This document shows, piece by piece, positions 40,138 through 48,965 of a DNA stretch of 64,000 bases. Made by a program: the position numbers and the translations under genes. The notes under the pieces are model-generated. The model ran no database searches, was not told the DNA's origin, and was given only the letters and a program-made list of their open reading frames with translations. This DNA is from Actinophytocola algeriensis (lineage in GTDB: Bacteria > Actinomycetota > Actinomycetes > Mycobacteriales > Pseudonocardiaceae): NCBI RefSeq assembly GCF_014203735.1, contig NZ_JACHJQ010000002.1, positions 496,001 to 560,000 of the forward strand. Direction: 5' to 3'. Every line of letters starts with the position of its first letter. Position 1 is the first letter of the stretch.

Positions 40138-43080
40138 GTGAGATCCCGACTATCGGTGCGCCCGTCGAGGGCGCGCCCTGTCACGGCGCTGGCCGCTGCC
40201 GTGGCACTCACGGCCGCGGTCAGCAGCGGTGTCGAACCGGTGGCCGCTGTCGCCGACGTGTCCTGCACCGTGGCCTACTCGGTCACGAGCGACTGGAACT
40301 CCGGCTTCGGCGCGTCTGTATCGATTCGCAACGAGGGCGCCGACGCCATCCCCGACTGGAACCTGACCTGGTCGTTCGCGGACGGGCAGCAGATCACGCA
40401 GCTGTGGAACGGCACCCACACGCAGTCCGGTGGCGCGGTGAGCGTGCGGGGCGCGGAGTGGCAGCGCAACATCAACCCCGGCGGGTCCGTCTCGTTCGGT
40501 TTCAACGGCAGCAAGCCGGGCAGCGCGAACCGGGCGCCGACCGACTTCACGGTCAACGGTGTCTCGTGCGTCGGCCCGAACCGGGCGCCGACCGTGGCGG
40601 TCACCAGCCCGGCCAACAACACGGCGTACACGGTCGGCACGGCGATCCCGCTCGCGGCGACCGCGGCCGACGCCGACGGCTCCGTGGCGTCGGTCGAGTT
40701 CTACGCGGGCACGACCCGGCTCGGCGCGGACACCACCTCGCCCTACCAGTTCTCCTGGACCGGCGCGACCACGGGCGAGTACTCGGTGACCGCGCGGGCG
40801 GTCGACAACCTCGGCGCGGCAACGGTGTCGTCCCCGATCGCGGTGCGGGTGCTGTCGGCGCCCGCCGTGGTCGCGACGCCGTCGACGGTCCGCGTCCGGC
40901 AGGGTGACTCGGCGACCGTGGGCGTGAAGCTCGCGACCCAGCCGACGGGTTCGGTCACGCTCAGCGTGGCGCGCACGGCGGGCAGCACCGACCTGACCGC
41001 CACGCCTGCGACGCTGACGTTCGACCAGAGCAGCTGGAACACGGTGAAGGACGTGACGATCGCGTCCGCGGCGAACGGCGGCGCGCTCGCCTCCGCCACG
41101 TTCTCGATCACCGGTTCCGGGCTCACCTCGGCCGAGCTCGACGTGGCGGAGATCGACGCGGCCGCCTCGGACTACCGGGCGGCGTTCCTGGAGCAGTACA
41201 ACAAGATCAAGGACCCGGCGAGCGGCTACTTCCGCGACTTCAGCGGGCTGCTGGTGCCGTACCACTCGGTGGAGACGCTGCTGGTGGAGGCACCGGACCA
41301 CGGTCACCAGACCACGTCCGAGGCGTTCAGCTACTACCTGTGGCTGGAGGCCGCGTACGGGCAGCTCGAGGGTGACTGGACGCCGTTCAACCAGGCGTGG
41401 GCGTCGATGGAGAAGTTCATCATCCCGTCCCACGCGGACCAGCCGACCAACGACAAGTACAACGCGTCCGACCCCGCGACGTACGCGCCGGAGCACCCGA
41501 GGATGGACCAGTACCCCGCGGTGCTGGACGGCAACGTCCCGGTCGGGGCCGACCCGATCGCGGGCGAGCTGCGCAGCGCCTACGGCACGCCGGACATCTA
41601 CGGCATGCACTGGATGCTGGACGTGGACAACACGTACGGCTTCGGCCACTGCGGTGACGGCGCCTCCACCGCGCCGGTGTACATGAACACCTACCAGCGC
41701 GGGTCGAGCGAGTCGGTGTGGGAGACCATCCCGCAGCCCTCGTGCGACACGTTCGCGCACGGCGGTCCGAACGGGTACCTCGACCTGTTCACCAAGGACG
41801 CGAGCTACGCCAAGCAGTGGAAGTACACGAACGCGCCCGACGCCGACGCCCGTGCGGTCCAGGTGGCGTACCTCGCCAACCAGTGGGCCACCGCGCAGGG
41901 CAAGGGCGCGCAGGTCGCGGACGTCGTGAAGAAGGCGTCGAAGATGGGCGACTACCTGCGGTACGCCATGTTCGACAAGTACTTCAAGCGGGTCGGCAAC
42001 TGTGTCGGTCCGTCGACGTGCCCCGCGGGTTCCGGCAAGAACAGCGCGCACTACCTCATGTCGTGGTACTACGCGTGGGGTGGCGCGACGGACACGTCCG
42101 CCGGCTGGGCGTGGCGGATCGGTGACGGTGCCGTGCACCAGGGCTACCAGAACCCGCTCGCCGCGTACGCGCTCGCGAACGACCCGGCGATGCGGCCGCT
42201 GTCGGCGACCGGTGCGCAGGACTGGTCGCAGAGCCTGACCCGGCAGATGGAGTTCCTGCAGTGGCTGCAGTCCGCCGACGGCGGTATCGCCGGCGGTGCC
42301 ACGAACAGCTGGGACGGCCAGTACGGCACTCCGCCGTCGGGTTCGTCGACGTTCTACGGCATGTACTACGACTGGCAGCCGGTGTGGCACGACCCGCCGT
42401 CGAACCGCTGGTTCGGTTTCCAGGCCTGGGGCCTGGAGCGGGTCGCGGCGCTGTACCAGCTGACCGGGGACGCGCGTGCGAAGAAGATCCTCGACAAGTG
42501 GGTGCCGTGGGCCATCGCGAACACGACGGTCGGCACGGGTGGCAACTTCCAGATCCCGTCCGACATGGAGTGGACCGGCCAGCCCGACACGTGGAACGCG
42601 TCGTCGCCGGGCAGCAACGCGAACCTCCGGGTTCGCGTGCTGAACCACAGCCAGGACGTCGGTGTCGCGGCCTCGTACGCGAAGATCCTGCTGAACTACG
42701 CGGCGAGGTCCGGGAACGCACAGGCACGGACGGTCGGCGAGGGCCTCCTCGACGCGATGCTCGAGCACACCGACGCGATCGGTATCGCGACCCCGGAGAC
42801 GCGCCTGGACTACAACCGGTTCGACGACGAGTACAACTCGTCGACCGGTGAGGGCGTGTACGTGCCGCAGGGCTGGACCGGCGAAATGCCCAACGGTGAC
42901 CCCATCGGCGCCGGCTCGGACTTCCTGTCGATCCGGTCGTTCTACGAGGACGACCCGGACTGGCAGAAGGTCGAGACCTACCTCAACGGTGGGGCCGCAC
43001 CGACGTTCACCTACCACCGGTTCTGGGCGCAGGCGGAGATCGCGACCGCGTTCTCGCTGCACGTGCAGCTGTTCGGCTGA
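40138..43080 (+). CDS. secreted GH48 reducing-end cellobiohydrolase, CBM2-Ig-Ig-GH48
   Basis: 980 aa from GTG 40138 (GAGGAGGA upstream). Signal peptide; CBM2 (about 40-142); an Ig-like domain (NRAPTVAVTSPANNTAYTVG); a second Ig/beta-sandwich (PSTVRVRQGDSATVGVKL); GH48 catalytic domain (about 345-980) with acid Glu395 in GHQTTSEAFSYYLWLEA and the family blocks IYGMHWMLDVDNTYGFG and NRWFGFQAWGLERVAALYQL. GH48 works from reducing ends and is the key exocellulase in bacteria. A terminator lies upstream, and no CebR operator is visible in the 131-base gap. The stop lies inside the first of four tandem repeats. Confidence 0.95.
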   Translation: MRSRLSVRPSRARPVTALAAAVALTAAVSSGVEPVAAVADVSCTVAYSVTSDWNSGFGASVSIRNEGADAIPDWNLTWSFADGQQITQLWNGTHTQSGGAVSVRGAEWQRNINPGGSVSFGFNGSKPGSANRAPTDFTVNGVSCVGPNRAPTVAVTSPANNTAYTVGTAIPLAATAADADGSVASVEFYAGTTRLGADTTSPYQFSWTGATTGEYSVTARAVDNLGAATVSSPIAVRVLSAPAVVATPSTVRVRQGDSATVGVKLATQPTGSVTLSVARTAGSTDLTATPATLTFDQSSWNTVKDVTIASAANGGALASATFSITGSGLTSAELDVAEIDAAASDYRAAFLEQYNKIKDPASGYFRDFSGLLVPYHSVETLLVEAPDHGHQTTSEAFSYYLWLEAAYGQLEGDWTPFNQAWASMEKFIIPSHADQPTNDKYNASDPATYAPEHPRMDQYPAVLDGNVPVGADPIAGELRSAYGTPDIYGMHWMLDVDNTYGFGHCGDGASTAPVYMNTYQRGSSESVWETIPQPSCDTFAHGGPNGYLDLFTKDASYAKQWKYTNAPDADARAVQVAYLANQWATAQGKGAQVADVVKKASKMGDYLRYAMFDKYFKRVGNCVGPSTCPAGSGKNSAHYLMSWYYAWGGATDTSAGWAWRIGDGAVHQGYQNPLAAYALANDPAMRPLSATGAQDWSQSLTRQMEFLQWLQSADGGIAGGATNSWDGQYGTPPSGSSTFYGMYYDWQPVWHDPPSNRWFGFQAWGLERVAALYQLTGDARAKKILDKWVPWAIANTTVGTGGNFQIPSDMEWTGQPDTWNASSPGSNANLRVRVLNHSQDVGVAASYAKILLNYAARSGNAQARTVGEGLLDAMLEHTDAIGIATPETRLDYNRFDDEYNSSTGEGVYVPQGWTGEMPNGDPIGAGSDFLSIRSFYEDDPDWQKVETYLNGGAAPTFTYHRFWAQAEIATAFSLHVQLFG

Positions 43081-43198
43081 GCGGAGCTTGCGCAGCGAAC
43101 ATCAACGCTGAGCGGAGCTTGCGCAGCGAACATCAACGCTGAGCGGAGCTTGCGAAGCGAACATCAACGCTGACGGAGCTTGCGCAGCGAACATCGCA
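43076..43198. repeat. four tandem copies of a 31-bp repeat after the GH48 gene (family B)
   Basis: Copies start at 43076, 43107, 43138 and 43169 (the last 30 bases long, one G missing). Each begins GCTGAGCGGAGCTTGCGC and ends GAACATCAAC or similar. The first copy contains the GH48 stop codon. A single diverged copy occurs at 61049-61079. Confidence 0.9.
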
Positions 43199-43314
43199 GC
43201 TGAGCCCAGGACATGCGGTGCGCGCACACCGACGTGAGCGCACCGCAGGCCCGGTCCCGCCAGCCGCCGCTGGCGGGGCCGGGCTGTCCATGTTGGAAAA
43301 GCGGGAGGATGGAG

Positions 43315-44643
43315 ATGAGAAAAGCACTGGGATTGGTGGCGGTGTTGATAGCCGCCTTGTGCCTGCCGGTGACCGCATCCGCGGCACCTGCGGGCTTCTA
43401 TGTGTCCGGTGGCAAGCTCTACGAGTCGAACGGCAGCGAGTTCGTGATGCGCGGCGTCAACCACGCGCACACGTGGTACCAGCAGCAGACGAGTTCCTTC
43501 GCGAACATCAAGGCGCTGGGCGCGAACACGGTCCGCGTGGTGCTGGCGTCTGGCCAGCGGTGGACGAAGAACGAGACCGCGGACGTCGCCAACGTGGTCG
43601 CACTGTGCAAGCAGAACAAGCTGATCTGCGTCCTGGAGGTCCACGACACGACGGGCTACGGCGAACAGTCCGGCGCGGCGACTCTGGCGCAGGCGGTGGA
43701 CTACTGGTTGTCGGTGAAGTCGGCCCTGGTGGGCCAGGAGAAGTACGTCATCGTCAACATCGGCAACGAGCCGTACGGCAACCAGGGCTACCAGACGTGG
43801 GCGTCGGACACGTCCACGGCGATCCAACGCCTGCGCGCGGGCGGCTTCACCCACACGATCATGGTCGACGCCCCGAACTGGGGCCAGGACTGGACCTTCA
43901 CGATGCGCGACAACGCGTCGTCGGTGTTCGCCGCTGATCCTGACCGCAACACGGTGTTCTCGATCCACATGTACGGCGTCTTCGACACGGCGGCCGAGAT
44001 CAACGACTACCTGGGCCGCTTCCGCACAGCGGGACTGCCCATCGTGGTCGGCGAGTTCGGCCACAACCACTCGGACGGCAACCCGGACGAGGACACCATC
44101 CTCGCGACGACGCGGTCCCAGGGCATCGGCTACCTGGGCTGGAGCTGGAGCGGCAACGGCGGCGGCGTCGAGTACCTGGACATGGTGACGAACTTCGACC
44201 CGGCGCAGCTCACCTCATGGGGCCAGCGAATCTTCAACGGCACCAACGGAATCCGCGCCACCTCCCGCGAAGCCACCGTCTATGGCGGCGGCGACCCGGA
44301 CCCGGACCCCGATCCGGAACCCGGCGCGTGCGCGGCGGCGTACCGGGTCACAGGCCAGTGGCAGGACGGCTTCCAGGCCGAGGTCACGGTGACCAACCGC
44401 CAGACCACCGCGATCGACGGCTGGCAGGTCCGCTGGGCGTTCCCGTCCGGTCAGCGGGTCACGAACATGTGGCACGCGGTTCCCACGCAGTCAGGCGCCG
44501 AGGTGACGGCAGCGAACGCATCGTACAACGCGAGAATCGCGGCCGGCGGGTCGGTGACGATCGGGTTCACGGCCTCATGGTCAGGCAGCAACACAAACCC
44601 GACCACGTTCGCCCTGAACACGGCCACCTGCACAGCCGCCTGA
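43315..44643 (+). CDS. secreted GH5 (subfamily 8-like) beta-mannanase with CBM2
   Basis: 442 aa. ATG 43315 lies six bases after GGGAGG; ATG 43309 is less well placed. Signal peptide to about ASA-APAG. The GH5 domain (about 25-320) has FVMRGVNHAHTWY, acid/base Glu152 in NIGNEPYG and nucleophile Glu247 in VVGEFGHNH. The RGVNHAHTWY and VLEVHDTTGYGEQ pattern matches the mannanase-type subfamily 8 rather than endoglucanases. An Asp/Pro repeat linker joins a C-terminal CBM2. It would cut glucomannan or galactomannan. No CebR operator is seen upstream. A strong terminator follows. Confidence 0.9.
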   Translation: MRKALGLVAVLIAALCLPVTASAAPAGFYVSGGKLYESNGSEFVMRGVNHAHTWYQQQTSSFANIKALGANTVRVVLASGQRWTKNETADVANVVALCKQNKLICVLEVHDTTGYGEQSGAATLAQAVDYWLSVKSALVGQEKYVIVNIGNEPYGNQGYQTWASDTSTAIQRLRAGGFTHTIMVDAPNWGQDWTFTMRDNASSVFAADPDRNTVFSIHMYGVFDTAAEINDYLGRFRTAGLPIVVGEFGHNHSDGNPDEDTILATTRSQGIGYLGWSWSGNGGGVEYLDMVTNFDPAQLTSWGQRIFNGTNGIRATSREATVYGGGDPDPDPDPEPGACAAAYRVTGQWQDGFQAEVTVTNRQTTAIDGWQVRWAFPSGQRVTNMWHAVPTQSGAEVTAANASYNARIAAGGSVTIGFTASWSGSNTNPTTFALNTATCTAA

Positions 44644-44646
44644 TAT

Positions 44647-44688
44647 CTGACCACGTTCGCGGCGTCAGGCCGCCGCGGACGTGGTCAG
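44647..44688. terminator. bidirectional hairpin at the GH5/HNH convergence
   Basis: 18-base arms with one G-U type mismatch (CTGACCACGT paired with ACGTGGTCAG at the base). The HNH gene's stop codon lies in the 6-base loop. Confidence 0.82.
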
Positions 44689-45819
44689 CACGGGGTCTTC
44701 CTGGCCCACGTGGTAGCTGACACCGGTCGGCGAGGTCCAGACGAACCGTCCCGGTTCCGGCTGCTCAAGGCGCCACTCGGTGTTCTCCTTCATCAGGTTG
44801 TGCCGCTGGCACAGCACACCCAGGTTCCGCACGGCGGTAGGACCGCCGCGCGCGTGACTGGTGGTGTGATCGAGCTGGCAGTCCTCAGCCGGTCGCGAAC
44901 AGCCCGGGAACACACAGTGCCGGTCGCGGGTGCGAACGTGCTCACCAAGCGGGCGGGTGTGCCGCCGTCGCCGTCCGACGTCGAGCACGGTGCCGGTGAT
45001 CGGGTCGGTGACGATCCGCCGCCAGAACACGTTCCCACCGGCAGCCAGCTCGTGGAGGGTCTGGATGGTGACGGGCCCGTAGCCGTGGATCTCCCCCGGC
45101 TGCCGGGACGCTCCGGCGAGCGCACTGGCCGGGATGGTCACGCGCAACTCGGTCACCAGCCGCTCCCGCCCCGCCCCCAGGACCAGGTCACGCAAGGCCT
45201 GGGCGCGCAACTCCCCCGTGCCGGCAGGGTTTCCGGCTGCTTTGGCCCTGCGAGCGGTAGTGGTGAGCAGGTCGTAGATGGGCCGGAGGTTCTCGGCACG
45301 GTCATGGACGGTGAGTTCTGCCATCCCGTCGGGGCAGGGCTCGAACCGCACACACGTGTGCTCGGCAGCGCGTAGCCGCCGCTCTTCGGCACCGTCGGGG
45401 TCGACCTTGAGGATCTCACGGCTGAGCTTGTCCCGAATCTGCCGGACGGTGCGTCCGGGCGCGAAAGCCAGCACAGCGGCTTCCGCCAGCGCGGCTTTGT
45501 CGTCGTCGAGCACCCGCAGGCGGTTGACGATCGCGGAGGCCTTCTGCAGATCCAGATCACCACGCTCCAGCGCACGAACGGTGTCGGGCAGCCGTTCGGC
45601 CATCTCCACCGCGACACCCACACGCCGCGCGGCCGCGAGCGGTGTCAGCGTGAGCTCGGCGGCAACCTCATCGGAGGCGTAGTTCGTGCTGGTGCCCGGA
45701 TCGTTACGCAGCTCAGAGAGCCGGGCCAGAACACGGACTTCACGCGCATCCAACCGAGCCCGCTCCACCGCGATCGCCCGCAACTCGTAGAGCAACATCG
45801 CTCCAACAGTTTCGCTCAT
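44665..45819 (-). CDS. DUF222-HNH endonuclease-like protein (13E12-family type)
   Basis: 384 aa from ATG 45819. N-terminal DUF222 region (YELRAIAVERARLDAREVRVLARL through LTPLAAARRVGVAVEMAERLP), then a C-terminal HNH nuclease motif with zinc-type Cys in CVFPGCSRPAEDCQLDH and ARGGPTAVRNLGVLCQRHN. Related to the mycobacterial REP13E12 proteins, which occur in many copies and near mobile DNA. Biological role unknown; it may act in recombination or DNA defence. It separates the cellulase island from the oligosaccharide operon. Confidence 0.88.
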   Translation of the reverse strand: MSETVGAMLLYELRAIAVERARLDAREVRVLARLSELRNDPGTSTNYASDEVAAELTLTPLAAARRVGVAVEMAERLPDTVRALERGDLDLQKASAIVNRLRVLDDDKAALAEAAVLAFAPGRTVRQIRDKLSREILKVDPDGAEERRLRAAEHTCVRFEPCPDGMAELTVHDRAENLRPIYDLLTTTARRAKAAGNPAGTGELRAQALRDLVLGAGRERLVTELRVTIPASALAGASRQPGEIHGYGPVTIQTLHELAAGGNVFWRRIVTDPITGTVLDVGRRRRHTRPLGEHVRTRDRHCVFPGCSRPAEDCQLDHTTSHARGGPTAVRNLGVLCQRHNLMKENTEWRLEQPEPGRFVWTSPTGVSYHVGQEDPVLTTSAAA

Positions 45820-45897
45820 ACATTCGATACTACGCCCCCTAGGCTCCCAGTTTCCCTTCCGCAGCAACGAATCACCCTATCGAGTGGGGAGCTGAGC

Positions 45898-45937
45898 GGC
45901 GAGGCCCATCCGGCAGGAGGACCGTCCGGCGGGACAA
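45898..45937. repeat. dispersed intergenic repeat, family A, diverged copy
   Basis: Contains GGCGAGGCC, CCGTCCGGCGGGACAAA in the same order as the copy at 7700-7767. The 271-base gap 45820-46090 has no gene I can support. Confidence 0.45.
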
Positions 45938-45969
45938 ACCACACCGTGCCGACGCGAGCGACTCGGCAC

Positions 45970-46105
45970 CCCGAATTCCAGCCTACCGGCGACCACCGAC
46001 AATCCCGGACAACCGTCCACAGGCATGATCAACCGCCGGCCTCCGGCCCCCGAATCCAGCGTAACGCGCACCACCGACAAAACCGGCAGTTCAATCCACA
46101 GGCCG
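45970..46105. repeat. imperfect direct repeat, two units of about 57 bases at 79-base spacing
   Basis: Unit 1 (45970-46026) and unit 2 (46049-46105) share CCCGAA, TCCAGC, ACCACCGACAA, CCGG and TCCACAGG in order. Unit 2 runs into the last codons of the LacI gene. Confidence 0.6.
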
Positions 46106-47110
46106 GGCCGTGCTTCCCCGAACCACCAACCGAGGCGGGGTCTCCTCCACCTCGGTCACGACCTCCCCGTTGAGCAGGGCCAGCAACCGAGCCGCCACCT
46201 GCACGCCATAAGCGCTGATGTCCCGGCTGACAGCGGTCAACGGCGGATGCGTGATCTCGCACAGCACCGAGTCGTCCCACGCCATGATCGACACGTCCGA
46301 CGGCACCCGCACGCCCATCTCGTGGGCCACCGAAACGCCCGCCACCGCCATCACGTCGTTGTCGTAGACGATGGCGGTGGGTGGGGAGCCGGAAGACAGC
46401 AGCCGACGGGTCACCTGTGCGCCCTGCTCCGGGCTGTAGTCCGTCGAGATGGTCGTCGACCACTCGAGGCCCAGGCGGTCGGCCACCGAATCGAAGGCCT
46501 CCGTGCGCAGCTCCGTGTGCAGCATCCCCGGCACACCACCGACCCGGGCGATCCGCCGATGACGCAGCGCCGCCAGGTACTCCATCACCATCACCATGGC
46601 ACTGGCGTCGTCGATCCACACCCCCGGCAACGCCCCGTGGTGTCCCGGCCCGCCGACCACCATCGCGGGCAGCCGCAGCTCCTCCAGCACCGGCACCCTC
46701 GGGTCGTCCTTGCACAGGTCGATCAGGAACACGCCGTCGACCCGCCGCTCGGCCCACCACCGCCGGTACACCGCGATCTCGGCGGCGTGGTCGGGGACGA
46801 CCTGCAACAACAGCGCGGTCTGGGACGAGGCCATGGCCGACTCCATGCCGGAGATCAGCTTCATGAAGAACGGCTCGATCCCGAGCGTGCTCGCCGGCCG
46901 CGCCAGCACCAGCCCGAACGCGCCGGCCCGGGCCCCGGACAACGCCTTGGCCGCGCTGTTCGGGTGCCAGCCCATCTCCAGCGCGAGCCGCAGCACCCGC
47001 TGCCTCGTCGACTCCGACACGCCCGGCTGGCCGTTCAGGGCGTACGACACCGCGCCCTTCGACAGTCCCGCCTTCTTGGCGACGTCGGCGATCGTCACTC
47101 GTCTAGTCAC
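46091..47110 (-). CDS. LacI-family regulator of the oligosaccharide operon
   Basis: 339 aa from GTG 47110, which overlaps the upstream ATPase stop (GTGA). HTH at residues about 4-50 (VTIADVAKKAGLSKGAVSYAL, hinge NSAAKALSG) and an effector domain ending SIMAWDDSVLCEITHPPLTAV. It is the last gene of the seven-gene operon, so it controls its own synthesis together with the importer. The likely operator is the palindrome TGAACCGGTTCA upstream of the first gene. The inducer is probably the imported oligosaccharide. Confidence 0.88.
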   Translation of the reverse strand: MTRRVTIADVAKKAGLSKGAVSYALNGQPGVSESTRQRVLRLALEMGWHPNSAAKALSGARAGAFGLVLARPASTLGIEPFFMKLISGMESAMASSQTALLLQVVPDHAAEIAVYRRWWAERRVDGVFLIDLCKDDPRVPVLEELRLPAMVVGGPGHHGALPGVWIDDASAMVMVMEYLAALRHRRIARVGGVPGMLHTELRTEAFDSVADRLGLEWSTTISTDYSPEQGAQVTRRLLSSGSPPTAIVYDNDVMAVAGVSVAHEMGVRVPSDVSIMAWDDSVLCEITHPPLTAVSRDISAYGVQVAARLLALLNGEVVTEVEETPPRLVVRGSTARPVD

Positions 47111-48015
47111 ACTGATTCGCTCTTCCGTCCATGATGGACACCGTCCGTGTCGAAGCATGCCACGAAGTGCCCCTCCTCGACCTCATCGAGCGGCGTGGCG
47201 CACTCGTGGATACCGGACGACGGCACCGGCAGATCCTCCCACCGCGTCCCGAGCCGGGGCACGGACGCCAGCAGCGTCCGCGTGTACGGGTGCCGCGGAT
47301 CGCCGAACACCTTCTCCGTGGCGCCGCGTTCGACGACCGCGCCGTGGCGCAGGATCACCGTCTGGTCGGACAGGTAGTTGCCGAGCGACAGGTCGTGGGT
47401 CACGAACAGCACGGCCAGCCCGCGTTCCTTGAGGTCGGCCAGCAGGTTGAGCACGTCGATCCGCGTCGACGCGTCCAGCATGCTGATGATCTCGTCGGCC
47501 ACCAGCAGCCGCAGGTCCAGCAGCAGCGCGCGTGCCACCAGCAGCCGCTGCAGCTGGCCACCCGAGAGCTGGTGCGGGTACTTGCCGAGCACCAGGTCCG
47601 GGTTGAGGTTGACCGACGCGACCGCCTCCGCGACCCGCTCGCGCCACTCGTCGTCCCGCACGCGCGGGAAGTACGACTGGCGGATCATCGCGAACACGCG
47701 GTCGGCGCGGAAGATCGGGTTGTAGGTGCTGAACGGGTCCTGGAACACGCCCTGCACGTGCCGGTAGTACTCCTTGAGCCCTGCGCCGGACAGCCGCGCG
47801 ACGTCGGTGCCCTCGAAGGTGACCGTGCCCGAGGTCGGCCGCGTGAGCCGCAGGACCATCCGCCCGATCGTCGACTTGCCGCTGCCGCTCTCCCCGATCA
47901 GCGACGTCACCTCGCCCGGCCGCACCTCGAAGCTCACGTCCCGGACCGCGTCCGTCGTGCCGCGGCCGAACGCGCCGGTCCGGTAGGTCTTGGAGACACC
48001 CGTCAACCGCAGCAT
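47107..48015 (-). CDS. oligopeptide/oligosaccharide ABC transporter ATPase (OppF-like)
   Basis: 302 aa from ATG 48015, whose A is shared with the upstream TGA. Walker A GESGSGKSTIG, signature LSGGQLQRLL, Walker B LLVADEII and switch VTHDLS. The C-terminus (DPRHPYTRTLLASVP) is that of Opp/Dpp-type ATPases, but the terminal Fe-S-type Cys cluster of DppD proteins is reduced to two Cys. Works with the second ATPase, two permeases and a family-5 binding protein. Confidence 0.9.
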   Translation of the reverse strand: MLRLTGVSKTYRTGAFGRGTTDAVRDVSFEVRPGEVTSLIGESGSGKSTIGRMVLRLTRPTSGTVTFEGTDVARLSGAGLKEYYRHVQGVFQDPFSTYNPIFRADRVFAMIRQSYFPRVRDDEWRERVAEAVASVNLNPDLVLGKYPHQLSGGQLQRLLVARALLLDLRLLVADEIISMLDASTRIDVLNLLADLKERGLAVLFVTHDLSLGNYLSDQTVILRHGAVVERGATEKVFGDPRHPYTRTLLASVPRLGTRWEDLPVPSSGIHECATPLDEVEEGHFVACFDTDGVHHGRKSESV

Positions 48016-48965
48016 CAGACCGCCTTCCAGCAGGCAACCCGGTGGTTGTCCGCGATCTCGACGAAGGGCGGCTGCTCGGCGCACCGGTCGAACGCGAGCG
48101 GGCAGCGGGCCCGGAACCGGCAGCCCGAGGGCGGGTCGAGCAGGGTGGGCGGGCTGCCCGCGATGCCCGTCAGCCGCTTGCCGCCGTACCGCACCCCGAC
48201 CTCCGGCAACGCCGAGATCAGCAGCTGCGTGTACGGGTGCCGCGGTGTGCTCACCAACGTGTCCGTCGGCGCGGACTCGGCCAGCCTGCCCGCGTACATG
48301 ACCGTTATCGTGTCGGCGATCTGGTAGACCAGCGACACGTCGTGGGTGATCACGATCATGCTGCGCACCAGGTCGTGGTCGCGGAACCCGGCCAGCGCGA
48401 GCGCCACCGCCCGCTGCGTGGACACGTCGAGTGCCGAGGTCACCTCGTCGGCGATCAGCAGTGACGGGTTCAGCAGCGTGGAGATCACCATGACCATGCG
48501 CTGCTTCATGCCGCCGGACAGCTCGAGCGGATACCGGTCGAGCACTCCGCGATCGAGCCCGACGAGGTCGAGGCGCCGGTTCAGCTCGTCCCGCACCGAG
48601 GAGAACCTGATCTTTCGCGACTCGACCAGCTCGCGGACCATCTTCCCGATCCTGCGCGTCGGGTTCATCGCGCTCATCGCGTACTGCGGCACGATCGACA
48701 CGTCCGAGAACCGGAACGCGTTCATCGCCTCGGTGTCGCCGATCGGCAGCTCGGTGCCGTCGAGGGTGACGGTGCCGCCGACGTGCCTCATCCGGCTGTC
48801 CATCCGGATGAGGCTCTTGCCCAGCGTGGTCTTGCCGGACCCGGACTCGCCGACCAGGCCCATGATCTCGCCGTCGGCCACCGAGAACGTGACGCCGTCG
48901 AGCGCGTGCACGTCGCCGCGCAGCGTGCGGTAGTGCACCTTGAGGTCCTGCACCCGGAGCGCCAT
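48015..48965 (-). CDS. oligopeptide/oligosaccharide ABC transporter ATPase (OppD-like)
   Basis: 316 aa from ATG 48965. Walker A GESGSGKTTLG, signature LSGGMKQRMV, Walker B LLIADEVTSALD, and the Opp/Dpp C-terminal domain with RHPYTQLLISALP and the Cys motif CRFRARCPLAFDRC, which holds an iron-sulfur cluster in studied relatives. One-base overlaps with both neighbours make this a tightly coupled pair of ATPases. Confidence 0.92.
   Translation of the reverse strand: MALRVQDLKVHYRTLRGDVHALDGVTFSVADGEIMGLVGESGSGKTTLGKSLIRMDSRMRHVGGTVTLDGTELPIGDTEAMNAFRFSDVSIVPQYAMSAMNPTRRIGKMVRELVESRKIRFSSVRDELNRRLDLVGLDRGVLDRYPLELSGGMKQRMVMVISTLLNPSLLIADEVTSALDVSTQRAVALALAGFRDHDLVRSMIVITHDVSLVYQIADTITVMYAGRLAESAPTDTLVSTPRHPYTQLLISALPEVGVRYGGKRLTGIAGSPPTLLDPPSGCRFRARCPLAFDRCAEQPPFVEIADNHRVACWKAV

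Noticed and set aside
43076-43198. Tandem repeats as a CRISPR array
   Set aside because: The 31-bp units are directly adjacent with no unique spacers and no cas genes nearby.
44665-45819. DUF222-HNH gene as proof of a mobile element
   Set aside because: No integrase, target duplication or inverted ends nearby; the family is common in actinomycete chromosomes.
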